This document shows, piece by piece, positions 14,959 to 22,407 of a DNA stretch of 38,559 nucleotides. This DNA comes from a virus, in IMG/VR virus record IMGVR_UViG_3300035670_000598, positions 1-38,559 of that record, one strand, 5' to 3'. The notes beneath the pieces were generated by a model. The model was not told the origin of the DNA and did not search any database. It saw nothing but the letters and a program-made list of their open reading frames with translations. A program made the position numbers and the translations under genes. The first letter of the stretch is position 1. The number at the start of each line of letters is the position of its first letter.

Positions 14959-15182
14959 GGCGCACCCTCCTCGATACCGATCAGCCGCCGAGCCGTAGCC
15001 CGCGCCTCAAATTCCTCACTCGCTCCGCAGTCGCACGGGCACGCCGCCCGCGTCACGCACCACTGTGCATGCGGGCCGATCTGCCAGTACCGTATTGCCT
15101 CCCGCAGCCGTCGCAAACGATCCAGCTCGGGCCACGTTTCCACCGCTTCTCGCAGTGCGGCACAGTCCATCGGCTTGCCCAT
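14955..15182 (-). CDS. Hypothetical Cys-rich protein, 75 aa
   Basis: The start at 15182 shares a base with the upstream stop (TGATG); the longer open frame above it overlaps two other genes and is not used. The product has a helical N-half (CAALREAVETWPELDRLRRL) and a Cys/His cluster (PHAQWCVTRAACPCDCGASEE) that may bind zinc. I do not recognise a family. It is part of a chain of four overlapping small genes upstream of the C5 methyltransferase. Confidence 0.6.
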   Translation of the reverse strand: MGKPMDCAALREAVETWPELDRLRRLREAIRYWQIGPHAQWCVTRAACPCDCGASEEFEARATARRLIGIEEGAP

Positions 15183-15364
15183 CACAGCTCCTTCAGCGCC
15201 GCGTCGATACCGTCGCGGAGCTCTCGCAGTCGCAGGTACATCTCCTGCGTCGCCTCGCTCTTGCTCGCTGCTTGCGCTTGCAGGATCCACACACCGTTGC
15301 GGCGGGCAACTGCTAACCATCCCATCGCAATACGTCTGATCTCGACCTCGATCGTCTGCTTCAC
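15182..15364 (-). CDS. Hypothetical protein, 60 aa
   Basis: The gene is linked by ATGA (15364-15361) to the upstream gene and by TGATG to the downstream one. The product is a beta-hairpin followed by a helix (IEVEIRRIAMGWLAVARRNG, then SEATQEMYLRLRELRDGIDA). This shape recalls small HicB-like or antitoxin-like folds, but the match is too weak to call. It is likely a small early accessory protein. Confidence 0.55.
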   Translation of the reverse strand: MKQTIEVEIRRIAMGWLAVARRNGVWILQAQAASKSEATQEMYLRLRELRDGIDAALKEL

Positions 15365-15729
15365 GGCGCGGCCTCCAGTGCAGCGACGAGCGCCTCAATC
15401 TCGGTTTGACATCCGACCGATACAAACTTGTCGCCAGTGTAAACGTGCCAGAACATAAGGTCATATGCTCCTGCGTCGTTTGCACATAGGCTTGGATCAT
15501 CCCAAGCCTCCCGCACCAGCGCCAGCAGGCAGCCCAGCGTCGCGGGGTCGTTGAGATCGGGAAAGAATTTCAAACCGATGTCAAAAAACGTATGGCGATC
15601 GTCTGTACTACGCGCAAGCGCATAGCCGTTTTTGACGTCTACAACGACGTATCCATTTGTTGTCACCATCCCAGGCATCCACCGCCATCGCTTGCAGGCC
15701 ACGGCGCGCTTTGCCAGTTCCTCGTTCAT
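15361..15729 (-). CDS. Conserved phage hypothetical protein, 122 aa
   Basis: The ATG at 15729 has a strong ribosome binding site (GGAGGAGGAG just upstream); the extra 16 residues of the longer frame are not supported. The sequence follows a pattern I associate with many uncultured phage genomes: NEELAKRAVACKRWRWMPGM at the start, then LNDPATLGCLLALVREAW, and a closing TEIEALVAALEAAP. No function is known to me. It is the first of a run of four coupled genes ending with the C5 methyltransferase. Base composition is less GC-rich in 15540-15660 than around it. Confidence 0.7.
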   Translation of the reverse strand: MNEELAKRAVACKRWRWMPGMVTTNGYVVVDVKNGYALARSTDDRHTFFDIGLKFFPDLNDPATLGCLLALVREAWDDPSLCANDAGAYDLMFWHVYTGDKFVSVGCQTEIEALVAALEAAP

Positions 15730-15872
15730 CGTCTCCTCCTCCGTCCCCGCCGTGCGGTGCCGACACCTTGCCGACACCGCAGGCGGGACACATCCCCGCA
15801 GTTATTCCGACCTCTGTGCGATTGGGCTGAGCCAGACTACGGGGCGATCGGCGCGCTCGACGCCGTCGGCTC

Positions 15873-16079
15873 TCATGTCCACGATCTGGGGGGCCTAGCC
15901 ATCCCACAGACTCGGCACCTGTCCTGCGACGTCCAGGCGTGGCTGCGCTGGCTAGTGCACGGTGGCACCAGCGCGCGACGACCTCGGCCTGACGCACGCC
16001 GCTGGCGCTGGTAGTGTTTCGCGCACATACCCAGACCAGCGACTGCGCCACTGCATCCCTCGACCGTGCAGACCTTCAC
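15873..16079 (-). CDS. Small Cys/His protein, zinc-finger-like
   Basis: The 68-residue protein begins with CTVEGCSGAVAGLGMCAKHYQR, a C-x4-C...C-x2-H pattern (written here as VCTVEGC and GMCAKHYQR) that is common at the N-terminus of phage HNH endonucleases and small zinc proteins. A second pair (DRCRVCGMARP) lies near the C-terminus. No HNH catalytic motif follows. It may bind zinc and nucleic acid. Its ATG overlaps the upstream stop (ATGA). Confidence 0.65.
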   Translation of the reverse strand: MKVCTVEGCSGAVAGLGMCAKHYQRQRRASGRGRRALVPPCTSQRSHAWTSQDRCRVCGMARPPRSWT

Positions 16080-16222
16080 AGCACCACCTCGCAGCGCCCA
16101 TCAGCCACAGCCTCGAGGACGCCCAGCACGCCGTGACGCAGCTCGTCGCTGGTGCCAGCGCATGCCAGCACGGGCTCCTCGAGGGCCAGCAGTGCCTGCA
16201 GCCAGATAGCCAGCCCGATCAT
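16076..16222 (-). CDS. Hypothetical protein, 48 aa
   Basis: The ATG at 16222 overlaps the stop of a 34-residue membrane micro-protein (ATGA), and its own stop overlaps the next ATG, so 48 residues is preferred over a 62-residue form starting at a GTG. The product has a hydrophobic N-terminus (IGLAIWLQALLALEEPVLACAG) and a helical remainder (SDELRHGVLGVLEAVADG). It could be a small membrane-associated protein. No family is recognised. Confidence 0.5.
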   Translation of the reverse strand: MIGLAIWLQALLALEEPVLACAGTSDELRHGVLGVLEAVADGRCEVVL

Positions 16223-16323
16223 CGCAGCACCTCCCACGCGACCAGCGCGACCAGTCCAGCCCACAGCATCACAGTCACGGCGACATCAGTCGGCCACAGC
16301 AGCATCCCGATCACGTATCGCAT
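16219..16323 (-). CDS. Transmembrane micro-protein, 34 aa
   Basis: The ATG at 16323 shares a base with the stop of the HTH gene (TGATG), and the TGA at 16221-16219 overlaps the next ATG (ATGA). The 34-residue product is one hydrophobic helix (MRYVIGMLLWPTDVAV, then MLWAGLVALVAW). Tight coupling on both sides supports translation. Such proteins often act on host membrane processes or regulate lysis or exclusion; nothing specific can be said. Confidence 0.5.
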   Translation of the reverse strand: MRYVIGMLLWPTDVAVTVMLWAGLVALVAWEVLR

Positions 16324-16760
16324 CACGCCCTCGCTGCGGCGCGACGGCGCCGCTGATAGCATCCCCAGCACTCGCCCCCAGTCCGTCTGCGGGCCTCTCT
16401 CTCTGGATGGCAGTCTGCCTGCACCACACGGCTAGGCAGCGTCACGGGCTGACGGCTGGCCAGCCAGTCTCTTGTCTCAGCATCCAGCCCGAGCCACGGC
16501 TTGCGAGTCTCGAGGCGCCGATAGCGCTCCATCGCTGCGCTGAGCTGCTGCACTTCTTCGGCAGTGCCGTACAGGTCGCCGAGCTGAACGCCCAGCGCAG
16601 CCGCCAGAGCCTGCTGGGTCTGCCACCGTGGCACCTCTCGGCACGTCTCCCAGCTGAACATCTGGCGACCAGTGGCGCCGATCTGTCTGGCTACCGCTAC
16701 GGCCTGCAGCCCACGGCGCTCTCGGTGCAATCTCAGCAGGTATCCACACCACGCGATCAT
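16323..16760 (-). CDS. HTH (Cro/CI-like) DNA-binding protein with C-terminal Cys/His motif
   Basis: The 145-residue protein starts at ATG 16760 behind GGAGGTG. Residues 8-60 form a Cro/CI-type helix-turn-helix region (RLHRERRGLQAVAVARQIGA, then GRQMFSWETC, and QQALAAALGVQLGDLY). The C-terminal 30 residues have a C-HPE...C-x2-C motif (DCHPEREARRR, GGECWGCYQR) typical of small zinc-binding tails. It is the only regulator-like gene in the genome and the best candidate to bind the repeated operator-like element near the early promoters. A CGACTAGTCG palindrome lies 160 bp upstream of its start. Confidence 0.7.
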   Translation of the reverse strand: MIAWCGYLLRLHRERRGLQAVAVARQIGATGRQMFSWETCREVPRWQTQQALAAALGVQLGDLYGTAEEVQQLSAAMERYRRLETRKPWLGLDAETRDWLASRQPVTLPSRVVQADCHPEREARRRTGGECWGCYQRRRRAAARA

Positions 16761-17057
16761 CTGTCACCTCCGTCTTTGCGCCCTTGACGCCGGGGCGGCG
16801 GGTCTTTGTCTCACCAGAGTTAGGCTGCAGTTATTGTTTCGTGCAGTCACATATCATCGGGTTTCGATCCCGCCTCCCGTCCTCACTAGAGCCTCGACCA
16901 CCGAGCAGGTTTCGCTCCTGCGACTAGTCGGGCCACAGGATTTGCACCTGTGAGGGCGTCCCCCAACGCCCACAGCACCTTGCTGGCCCGATAGTGCACC
17001 CCGTCTCGCTCTGTGCCGCGCCCGCGCATGTCTGGCCGCGCGGGACTCGCCGTTTTC
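16761..17057. other. Structured non-coding stretch upstream of HTH gene
   Basis: No coding frame with a ribosome binding site is seen in these 297 bp. Read on the minus strand, it holds three stem-loops with CGAAA in or at the loop: 16905-16921 (GCAGG/CCTGC, loop AGCGAAA), 16858-16872 (CGGG/CCCG, loop ATCGAAA) and 16825-16846 (CTGCA/TGCAG), besides the tRNA-like element at 16929-16990. It also contains the palindrome CGACTAGTCG at 16921-16930. It lies between the SSB and HTH genes, so it should be transcribed as an intercistronic leader. Confidence 0.5.
16929..16990 (-). ncRNA. tRNA-like element (Pro-like, reduced D-arm)
   Basis: On the minus strand the ends pair as a perfect 7-bp stem (CGGGCCA with TGGCCCG). 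Inside are a 3-bp D-arm-like hairpin (GCA AGG TGC), a GGGCG/CGCCC stem with an 8-base loop TTGGGGGA that could present GGG, and a T-arm-like stem ACAGG/CCTGT with loop TGCAAAT (canonical C56, R57, A58). A C1-G72 pair and GGG would fit proline. The total is 62 bases, with a too-short D-arm and no encoded CCA, so it may be a degenerate tRNA or a mimic rather than a working one. Confidence 0.35.
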
Positions 17058-17390
17058 CTAGAACGGCTCCATCGTCAACGACTGCAGATCCTTGCAGTAC
17101 CACGCCTTCGCAGACTTCTTCGTGCCGTCCTTGCCCGTCCACTCCTCAGTAGCGCCCCAGACGTCCAGCTGCACCAGGTCGTCCTTGGCCAGCTGCACGG
17201 CTGTGATCCGTTTCTCGCCGAACACCTTGACGTCAAACCAGCTGCTGGGGCGCCACTCGCCCGTCGCCTTGTCCTTGCCGTGCGAGACGCGCACCACCAC
17301 CACGGCGGGGCCGTTGCCGGTGGGTTGCTTGACTTCCTGCACCTTGCCGACGATCCGCGCCTCGATCCCTTGCATCACCGTCCCGCTCAT
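17058..17390 (-). CDS. ssb: Single-stranded DNA-binding protein
   Basis: The 110-residue protein has an OB-fold pattern: EARIVGKVQEVKQPTG, VVVVRVSHGKDK, SSWFDVKVFGEKRITAVQLA, KDDLVQLDVWGATEEW and a final strand AWYCKDLQSL. That matches small SSB-like proteins. The C-terminus ends in MEPF, a reduced form of the acidic tip with terminal Phe found in SSBs that bind partner proteins. It is coupled to the RecT gene by an ATGA overlap, so it works with the recombination and replication genes upstream. Confidence 0.8.
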   Translation of the reverse strand: MSGTVMQGIEARIVGKVQEVKQPTGNGPAVVVVRVSHGKDKATGEWRPSSWFDVKVFGEKRITAVQLAKDDLVQLDVWGATEEWTGKDGTKKSAKAWYCKDLQSLTMEPF

Positions 17391-18229
17391 CCCAGCACCT
17401 CATCCGACAGCGCGATCTCGCCGTCTGCAGACACATCCTGACCAGCGACCACCGCGGTCGCCTTCTGCTGCGCCAGCCACCCGTCAAACCGCTGGCGTAC
17501 TGCCTGACCTGGCTGCAGGCCAGCCAGCAGTCGCGCGCGACGGTCGGCAGGCAGCATCGCTGGCACTGGCTGTCCCAGCGACTGGCACCAGCCTTCAACG
17601 TCGAGGCAGTCGACGCCCACCGAGCGAGTGGCGATGCAGAATTCTGTCTCCTGCTCCTCGCTCCACGGGCCAGCGGCTTGCCTGACTGACTGGCGCTGCG
17701 TCTGCACTGGGTTGCCGCTGCCGTCGACCTCGGCGCCCAGCTCCTCTGGCGTATACAGCAGGCCAGACAGCACCTCAGGGCAAGCCACGCGAGCGCATGC
17801 CGTGATTGCGCGAGCCGTCAGCATCGCCTGTGGATATTTGTTCCACGTTGGGTTGCGGTCGATGCCTGCCCTCTTGGCGTCAGCCAAGCTGAATTCATGG
17901 ACAAATACGAACTCAGGATCATCACTGCGCACGATCTCAGCGCGTGCCTTCTCGGCGCTGGCCTGCACCCGCAGGCGGTGTCCTGCCTTTCGCACCAGCG
18001 ACGTGATCAGCGCTGCGCTCGCCACTGGCTTGCCGTCGATCACGTGCACGAGGCTGATCGCCACCACAGGCGGGACGCCAAGCGCTTGCCCGTACTCGAT
18101 GGCCCACAGCACGTTGCCGGGGTTGTTCCTGTAGGCAGCTGGCAGCATGCCAGCGCGCGCCAGTGTCTCTGCATATGCCACCTTGGATCCCAGCTCTCCG
18201 CTGGCTGTGGCCTTCACGATCTCCGTCAT
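17387..18229 (-). CDS. recT: RecT-family single-strand annealing protein
   Basis: The 280-residue protein starts at ATG 18229 with AGGAGG upstream. Residues 1-200 show the RecT pattern: FAETLARAG-like start (YAETLARAGMLPAAYRNNPG), AIEYGQALGVPPVVAISLVH, IDGKPVASAALITSLVRKAG, EFSLADAKRAG and WNKYPQAMLTARAITACARV. RecT anneals complementary single strands made by a partner exonuclease, encoded just upstream. The C-terminal region is less conserved. It should act in phage recombination and in making concatemers for packaging. Confidence 0.9.
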   Translation of the reverse strand: MTEIVKATASGELGSKVAYAETLARAGMLPAAYRNNPGNVLWAIEYGQALGVPPVVAISLVHVIDGKPVASAALITSLVRKAGHRLRVQASAEKARAEIVRSDDPEFVFVHEFSLADAKRAGIDRNPTWNKYPQAMLTARAITACARVACPEVLSGLLYTPEELGAEVDGSGNPVQTQRQSVRQAAGPWSEEQETEFCIATRSVGVDCLDVEGWCQSLGQPVPAMLPADRRARLLAGLQPGQAVRQRFDGWLAQQKATAVVAGQDVSADGEIALSDEVLG

Positions 18230-18238
18230 CGTGTCCTC

Positions 18239-19069
18239 CTAGAAGCCGACGTCGTCGGCAGTAGCGTTGTGGTCGGTGCGCATCCAGCGCGGCAGGCTGA
18301 CCATCGTCACACCAGGCGCTGCGCCCTCGTCTGGACATCCCTCGCTGCGCCACTCGGCCAGACGATCCAGCGCGCTGCGCGCCTCACGGTGCGCGAAGTC
18401 AACCGCATCGACGTCGAGCTCCAGAACCATGACATCATGCGGCGCAGCGCTCTGCACCACGATCCAGCCCATGCGATGCACCCGCTCGCCGTTGGCCTCG
18501 AGGCCTGCTGCGTAGTAGCCCAGCTGGCCGAAATACCCACGTTGCACCGCGTCGCGAACGAATGCCTCAGCCGAGAACTTGCCGCGAGGCGCCCACGTCT
18601 TGACGTCGAGCAGCAGGCCGCCACCGCGCGCGTCTGGCAGACCCTTGCAGGAGATGCCAGTCGCTGCGTCTGTCCAGTAGATCGGCTGCTCCGTCGTGCT
18701 GGCTGTGCGCAGCCACTCGGTGGCGTCGCCGTGCGCCATGACGCTCTCTAGCACGCGCGCCACATCAGCCTGCTGTGCAGGCGTCATCGCGATCACGCCA
18801 TCGCCGAGCGATGCCAGCCACTCTTTCGCTGCCTTCGCAGTGCTGATCGACCCGCTGGCCGTCAGGTACTCGTCAGGCACGCGCACGGCGCCAGCGGCGA
18901 TCGCCTCGGCAGACTCCAGCATGTGCAGGTGGATCAGCGATCCCCAGACCATCGCTGGCGTGGGGTCGTCCTTCTGGACGCATGCGTGCTGGTATGCCAG
19001 CGGCGACTCTAGGATCGCCTTGAGCGTCGACCAATTGACGCCCTCGGCTTTGCGGTAATCGTTAGTCAT
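18239..19069 (-). CDS. RecE-like exonuclease (PDDEXK, DUF3799-like)
   Basis: The 276-residue protein begins with YRKAEGVNWSTLKAILESPL and WGSLIHLHMLE, the N-terminal helices usual in this family, and has the nuclease core at residues 140-200: GLPDARGGGLLLDVKTW provides the Asp and Asp-x-Lys pair, and GYFGQLGYYAAGLEAN provides the Gln/Tyr helix. It degrades double-stranded ends 5' to 3' to load RecT, encoded 9 bp downstream. The ATG at 19069 follows GGGAGGAG and overlaps the end of a 59-residue gene by 8 bases. Confidence 0.88.
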   Translation of the reverse strand: MTNDYRKAEGVNWSTLKAILESPLAYQHACVQKDDPTPAMVWGSLIHLHMLESAEAIAAGAVRVPDEYLTASGSISTAKAAKEWLASLGDGVIAMTPAQQADVARVLESVMAHGDATEWLRTASTTEQPIYWTDAATGISCKGLPDARGGGLLLDVKTWAPRGKFSAEAFVRDAVQRGYFGQLGYYAAGLEANGERVHRMGWIVVQSAAPHDVMVLELDVDAVDFAHREARSALDRLAEWRSEGCPDEGAAPGVTMVSLPRWMRTDHNATADDVGF

Positions 19070-19241
19070 CGTCTCCTCCCTTGAATGCCTCGACGGCAGC
19101 TTGAAGCTGTGCGATCAGATCCTGAGCTGACTCCACAGACATCTGCACGCTGTAGGAGCCGCACCAACCGTGCGGCTGCTCACGCGCAAAGAAATCCACG
19201 TGGATCAGTTTGAAGTGCAATAACTGTGTGACCCTGATCAT
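19062..19241 (-). CDS. Hypothetical protein, 59 aa
   Basis: The ATG at 19241 is preceded by GAGAGGA. The product starts with a hydrophobic strand-like stretch (IRVTQLLHFKLIHVDFFA), a central PHGWCGSYSVQM and a helix (SAQDLIAQLQAAVEAFKG), ending in GGDDD. It is the first gene after an internal promoter and 5' stem-loop, so it heads the recombination suboperon. I do not recognise it. The TAA at 19064-19062 overlaps the exonuclease start. Confidence 0.65.
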   Translation of the reverse strand: MIRVTQLLHFKLIHVDFFAREQPHGWCGSYSVQMSVESAQDLIAQLQAAVEAFKGGDDD

Positions 19242-19253
19242 CTGTCCTCTCTG

Positions 19254-19271
19254 CAGGGCTCCGCTGCCCTG
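19254..19271 (-). promoter_or_regulatory. 5' stem-loop, CGGA-containing loop
   Basis: On the minus strand CAGGGC (19271-19266) pairs with GCCCTG (19259-19254), leaving the loop AGCGGA. It begins about 3 bases after the expected transcript start and ends 12 bases before the ATG of the 59-residue gene. It is one of four leaders in this genome that open with such a stem-loop. Confidence 0.6.
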
Positions 19272-19280
19272 ACACTAGCC

Positions 19281-19309
19281 AATCTACAATGCCGCGCTCT
19301 ATGTGTCAA
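19281..19309 (-). promoter_or_regulatory. Sigma70-type promoter for the RecE/RecT/SSB suboperon
   Basis: On the minus strand TTGACA (19309-19304), a 17-base spacer and TAGATT (19286-19281) form a strong promoter. The -35 hexamer lies in the last codons of the VRR-NUC gene. GGCTAGTGTC (19280-19271), a form of the recurrent GACACTAG element, lies between the -10 and the start site. Confidence 0.75.
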
Positions 19310-19619
19310 GCACCTGCTGCACAATATCTCGCACGGTCGCAACGTCGCGAGCCAGCACGTAGATCCCGCCAGCCGCCTCAAACGCAGCTTGCCAGCGACG
19401 CTGCTCTGGCGACTGCCTGCCAGTGGCCGTCTTGACCTCGACGGCTATGCTGCGTCCTCGAGCCGTCACGCGCAGGTCAGGTGCACCAGGCACACCAAAC
19501 TGGATGCGCCTGCCAGTGCGTGGATCCACGGCGCTGCCCGTGTTCGTCCGCTCGACCAGCACGCCCGGCAGCGAGCCGATCGCAGCGATGATCGCAGTCT
19601 GGATCTCCCGCTCGCTCAT
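19299..19619 (-). CDS. VRR-NUC domain nuclease
   Basis: The ATG at 19619 overlaps the helicase stop (ATGA); the longer open frame lies inside the helicase gene. The 106-residue product has the VRR-NUC layout: SEREIQTAIIAAIGSLPG, then the core FGVPGAPDLRVTARG with the metal-binding Asp, SIAVEVKTATGRQSPEQRRW with Glu-x-Lys, and a final helix (TVRDIVQQVLD). Single-domain VRR-NUC proteins in phages cleave branched DNA and may act as resolvase. It sits in a helicase-nuclease pair. Confidence 0.88.
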   Translation of the reverse strand: MSEREIQTAIIAAIGSLPGVLVERTNTGSAVDPRTGRRIQFGVPGAPDLRVTARGRSIAVEVKTATGRQSPEQRRWQAAFEAAGGIYVLARDVATVRDIVQQVLDT

Positions 19620-21019
19620 GCGCCACGCATCCGACGCCACACCCGCGACTCCGTCCAGCCTGTGTATCGCCCGCCGCTGGGCAGTGCATAGCCCTCGCGT
19701 GCGCGCGTCGCCTCCAGCCTGTGCCAGTAATCCGCCCAGCCAGCAGCCCATGCTGGGCACGCCCTCGGCGGTACGGTGCGGCTCTCGACCCGTGCGCGGC
19801 GCTCGAGCTCGGCAGCTGTCACCCGCTGCAGCTCGCCGTCTGTGTGCTTCGGCAGGTCGCGCGGCGTCGACCTGGCTGGCTCACCACACCGCGGACAGAC
19901 CCTCGGCCCAGTCCACATCGCCAGACACTGGCGGCAGGTGTGCAGTGACTCTGGCGCCTGTGCAGACCGTCGCGGCTTGCCGTCCAGCGACCAGACGCGC
20001 AGATCTGCTGGCAGGCCGTGGCGCCACACGTTGCCGCCGCCGTCGATCACCACGCAGCTAGCCTTGCCATCAGCTGGACGCAGCCCACGGCCAGTCCCTT
20101 GCAAATATACCGACAGGGATGCTGTGGCCCTCGCCCAGTAGATCGCCGACACCTCTGGGATGTCGAGGCCCTCGATGGCGATCCCGACGTTGCTCAGGAC
20201 GTCGATCTCGTGGCGACGCAGCGCGTCGAACGCAGCCAACCGCTCGGCGTCTGGCGTGCTGCCGTCCACGTGCACCGCGCGCACGCCTGCAGCCTGCAGC
20301 GCAGCCACGCAGTCGCGGCTGTGGTCGATGCCCGCCGCGAACAGCACCGTCCTGCGACCCCGCGCCAGTCGCAGCCACTGCTCGGGCACGCTGCCGACGA
20401 TCTGCGGCCTGCGGTACGCCACCTCCAGCTGGCGCGCGTCGAATTCACCAGCGCGCACAGCGACGCCGTGCAGGTCTGGAGACGGTGCAGCGTACAGCTC
20501 GGCAGGCACCAGCCAGCCGTCGTCCGTCAGCTGCTGCATCGACGGCCCTGACACCAGCACATCAGCCAGCTCGCGCAGCGGCTTGCCGTCGAGCCTGCAC
20601 GGCGTCGCCGTCAGGCAGAGCACGCGCGCATCTGGCAGGCGCTCGAGCAGCCGCACGTGCGAGGCGTGCAGGCAGTGCGCCTCGTCGATCACGATCAGGT
20701 CAGCTGGCGGCACATCACGGCGCGCGAGCGTCTGGGCACTGGCCAGCACGACGTCGCCCACGACGCCACGGCGACCAGCCACCAGCAGCGCAGGATCGAT
20801 CCCCTGCGCCTGCAGCTTCGCTGCCGTCTGCCTGATGATCTCGTCTCGATGGCACACGTACAGCACGCGACGGCCCTTCGCACGTGCGCCAGCCACCACG
20901 GCAGCAGCGATCACCGTCTTGCCAGCGCCTGTCGCGGCCTGCAGCAGCACGCGCTTGGCGCCGCTGCGGTATGCCTGACGGCAGTCCTCGATCAACTGTG
21001 TCTGATATGACCGCAGCAT
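19616..21019 (-). CDS. SF2 DNA helicase (DEAH) with C-terminal zinc finger
   Basis: The ATG at 21019 shares a base with the upstream stop (TGATG); a GTG nine bases earlier is less likely. The 467-residue protein has Q-motif-like RSYQTQLIED, Walker A ATGAGKT (29-35), motif Ia VLYVCHRDEI, DEAH, motif III LTATP, motif V SNVGIAIEGLDIP and motif VI QGTGRGLRP. A four-Cys finger (CRQCLAMWTGPRVCPRCG) follows, then a basic tail. It uses ATP to unwind or remodel DNA in replication or recombination with the VRR-NUC nuclease encoded next. Confidence 0.92.
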   Translation of the reverse strand: MLRSYQTQLIEDCRQAYRSGAKRVLLQAATGAGKTVIAAAVVAGARAKGRRVLYVCHRDEIIRQTAAKLQAQGIDPALLVAGRRGVVGDVVLASAQTLARRDVPPADLIVIDEAHCLHASHVRLLERLPDARVLCLTATPCRLDGKPLRELADVLVSGPSMQQLTDDGWLVPAELYAAPSPDLHGVAVRAGEFDARQLEVAYRRPQIVGSVPEQWLRLARGRRTVLFAAGIDHSRDCVAALQAAGVRAVHVDGSTPDAERLAAFDALRRHEIDVLSNVGIAIEGLDIPEVSAIYWARATASLSVYLQGTGRGLRPADGKASCVVIDGGGNVWRHGLPADLRVWSLDGKPRRSAQAPESLHTCRQCLAMWTGPRVCPRCGEPARSTPRDLPKHTDGELQRVTAAELERRARVESRTVPPRACPAWAAGWADYWHRLEATRAREGYALPSGGRYTGWTESRVWRRMRGA

Positions 21020-22407
21020 CAGTGCCACCCGCCTACGGTCTGGGTCGCCCAGTCACCGCGCACGCGCAGGCCAGTCCGCAGCCGTTGCAGCCCGTCGTGA
21101 CGCTGGCCGAAACCGCGCTTCGTCAGCTCCCTGCCCAGCACAGGGATCGGCGGCGCTTGACGCTTGTAGCCGTTATCGGCGTACCAGTTGCCGACCGCTG
21201 TATGGATCCTCCTCGTCGTGTCCTCGAGGCCTTCGCCGATCTCGCAGACCTCGGCCAGCGCCATCGCCAGCACGTCCTCCTCCTCGCGATAGCTGGATGT
21301 GGCACGATCGACCGCCTTGCAGGTGCCCAGACCTTCGGCCAGGTACTTGCGCGCGCCCTCGATGGCCCATGTCAGGATCGTGTCACGCTCCTTCTCCAGT
21401 GCGTCGTCGAGCCAGCGATCCACCCGCTCGACTGGGATCGTCGTCTCGAACGGGATCACCCTGATACGGCGCCAAGTCCCGTTGTCGGTCGCGGTCACCC
21501 GTGGGCGCTCGTTGCAGCAGATCCAGAGTGTGTGACTGGGATCGAATTCGAAGAAGTCCTTGCCGATGAACCTAGCTTTGATCCGATCGCCACCGCTCAG
21601 CTCCTTCAGCTTGTTCTCATCGAGGCGGCTGCCAGCAGGCACCTCGGCAGACACCACCAGCCGCCGACCTGCGAGGTCTGCGATCTCCGTCGGGTGTGGC
21701 GTCTGTCCTTTCTCGACCAGCAACGTCGACGGGATCGCGCTGTAGTACGGCCCGACAGCATGCGAGATCGCGCGAAATAGCGTGCCCTTGCCGTTGCGGC
21801 CCGTGCCATGCGCCACGAATACAGCGTGATCGATCTGGCGACCGATCAGCGACGAGCCGATCGCCCGCTGCAGGTACGCCCGCAAGTCAGGGTCTGGCAT
21901 GATCTCGTCGAGGAACTGCCCCCAGCGCGTGCCAGTGACGTCTGTCACGAGGATCTCGACCGCTGGCGAGCAGACCGTGATCAAGTCCTTCTGACGGTGC
22001 ATGCGCATCGAGCCGTCCCGCAGATCGACCGTGCCTCCCGCGTGGTTCAGGCTGTACGGATCAGCGTCCCAGCCATCGACCGTCGCCACGCCCACCATCG
22101 TCTGCAGGCGCTTCTCGGTCGCCCACAGTGCAGCCGTCTGCTGGCGCGAGCTGCACCAGCGCAGGAATTTCTCTCGGGGCGACCTGTCGCCACCAGTCGG
22201 ATCCAGCTGGTCAGCCGCTGCAATGCACCGCTCGACCGTCAGGCCGATCGTCTCGATCAGCGAGTGGCTGCGATCGGCCTGCCAGTGCGTGTCGCGCCAG
22301 ACCATCCAGCCAAGGCCCGTCCTGTAGCGGTAACGGTCTGGGTGCAGGTGCAGCACCCGCTCGGCCATCCCCGTGTCGTTCTGTGGCAAATAGATCAGCG
22401 GTTCCAT
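21019..22407 (-). CDS. SF3 replicative helicase (P4/D5 primase-helicase C-terminal type)
   Basis: The 462-residue protein has the D5_N-like region (TLNHAGGTVDLRDG-type stretch at 120-135), then the SF3 core: Walker A GTGRNGKGT (201-209), Walker B region RRLVVSAEVPAGSRL, motif LKELSGGDRIKARFIGKDFF and the C-motif FDPSHTLWICCNERP, followed by RRIRVIPFE. A winged-helix-like C-terminus follows (VGNWYADNGYKRQAPPIPVL). It unwinds DNA at forks as a hexamer. The primase function is encoded by the gene before it, which overlaps it by 13 bases. No DNA polymerase gene is seen, so host polymerase is needed. Confidence 0.93.
   Translation of the reverse strand: MEPLIYLPQNDTGMAERVLHLHPDRYRYRTGLGWMVWRDTHWQADRSHSLIETIGLTVERCIAAADQLDPTGGDRSPREKFLRWCSSRQQTAALWATEKRLQTMVGVATVDGWDADPYSLNHAGGTVDLRDGSMRMHRQKDLITVCSPAVEILVTDVTGTRWGQFLDEIMPDPDLRAYLQRAIGSSLIGRQIDHAVFVAHGTGRNGKGTLFRAISHAVGPYYSAIPSTLLVEKGQTPHPTEIADLAGRRLVVSAEVPAGSRLDENKLKELSGGDRIKARFIGKDFFEFDPSHTLWICCNERPRVTATDNGTWRRIRVIPFETTIPVERVDRWLDDALEKERDTILTWAIEGARKYLAEGLGTCKAVDRATSSYREEEDVLAMALAEVCEIGEGLEDTTRRIHTAVGNWYADNGYKRQAPPIPVLGRELTKRGFGQRHDGLQRLRTGLRVRGDWATQTVGGWH

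Noticed and set aside
15802-15876. 24-codon minus-strand frame coupled by ATGA to the Cys/His protein gene
   Set aside because: The coupling is suggestive, but the frame is very short and has no recognisable features, so I leave it out.
15608-16051. 147-codon minus-strand frame with a CPACG start-like segment
   Set aside because: Most of it overlaps two better-supported genes in other frames, and its composition is Arg-rich shadow-like.
16761-17057. Full-length tRNA genes suggested by three T-arm-like hairpins
   Set aside because: Only one has matching acceptor-like ends; the other two lack acceptor and anticodon arms, so they are reported as stem-loops only.
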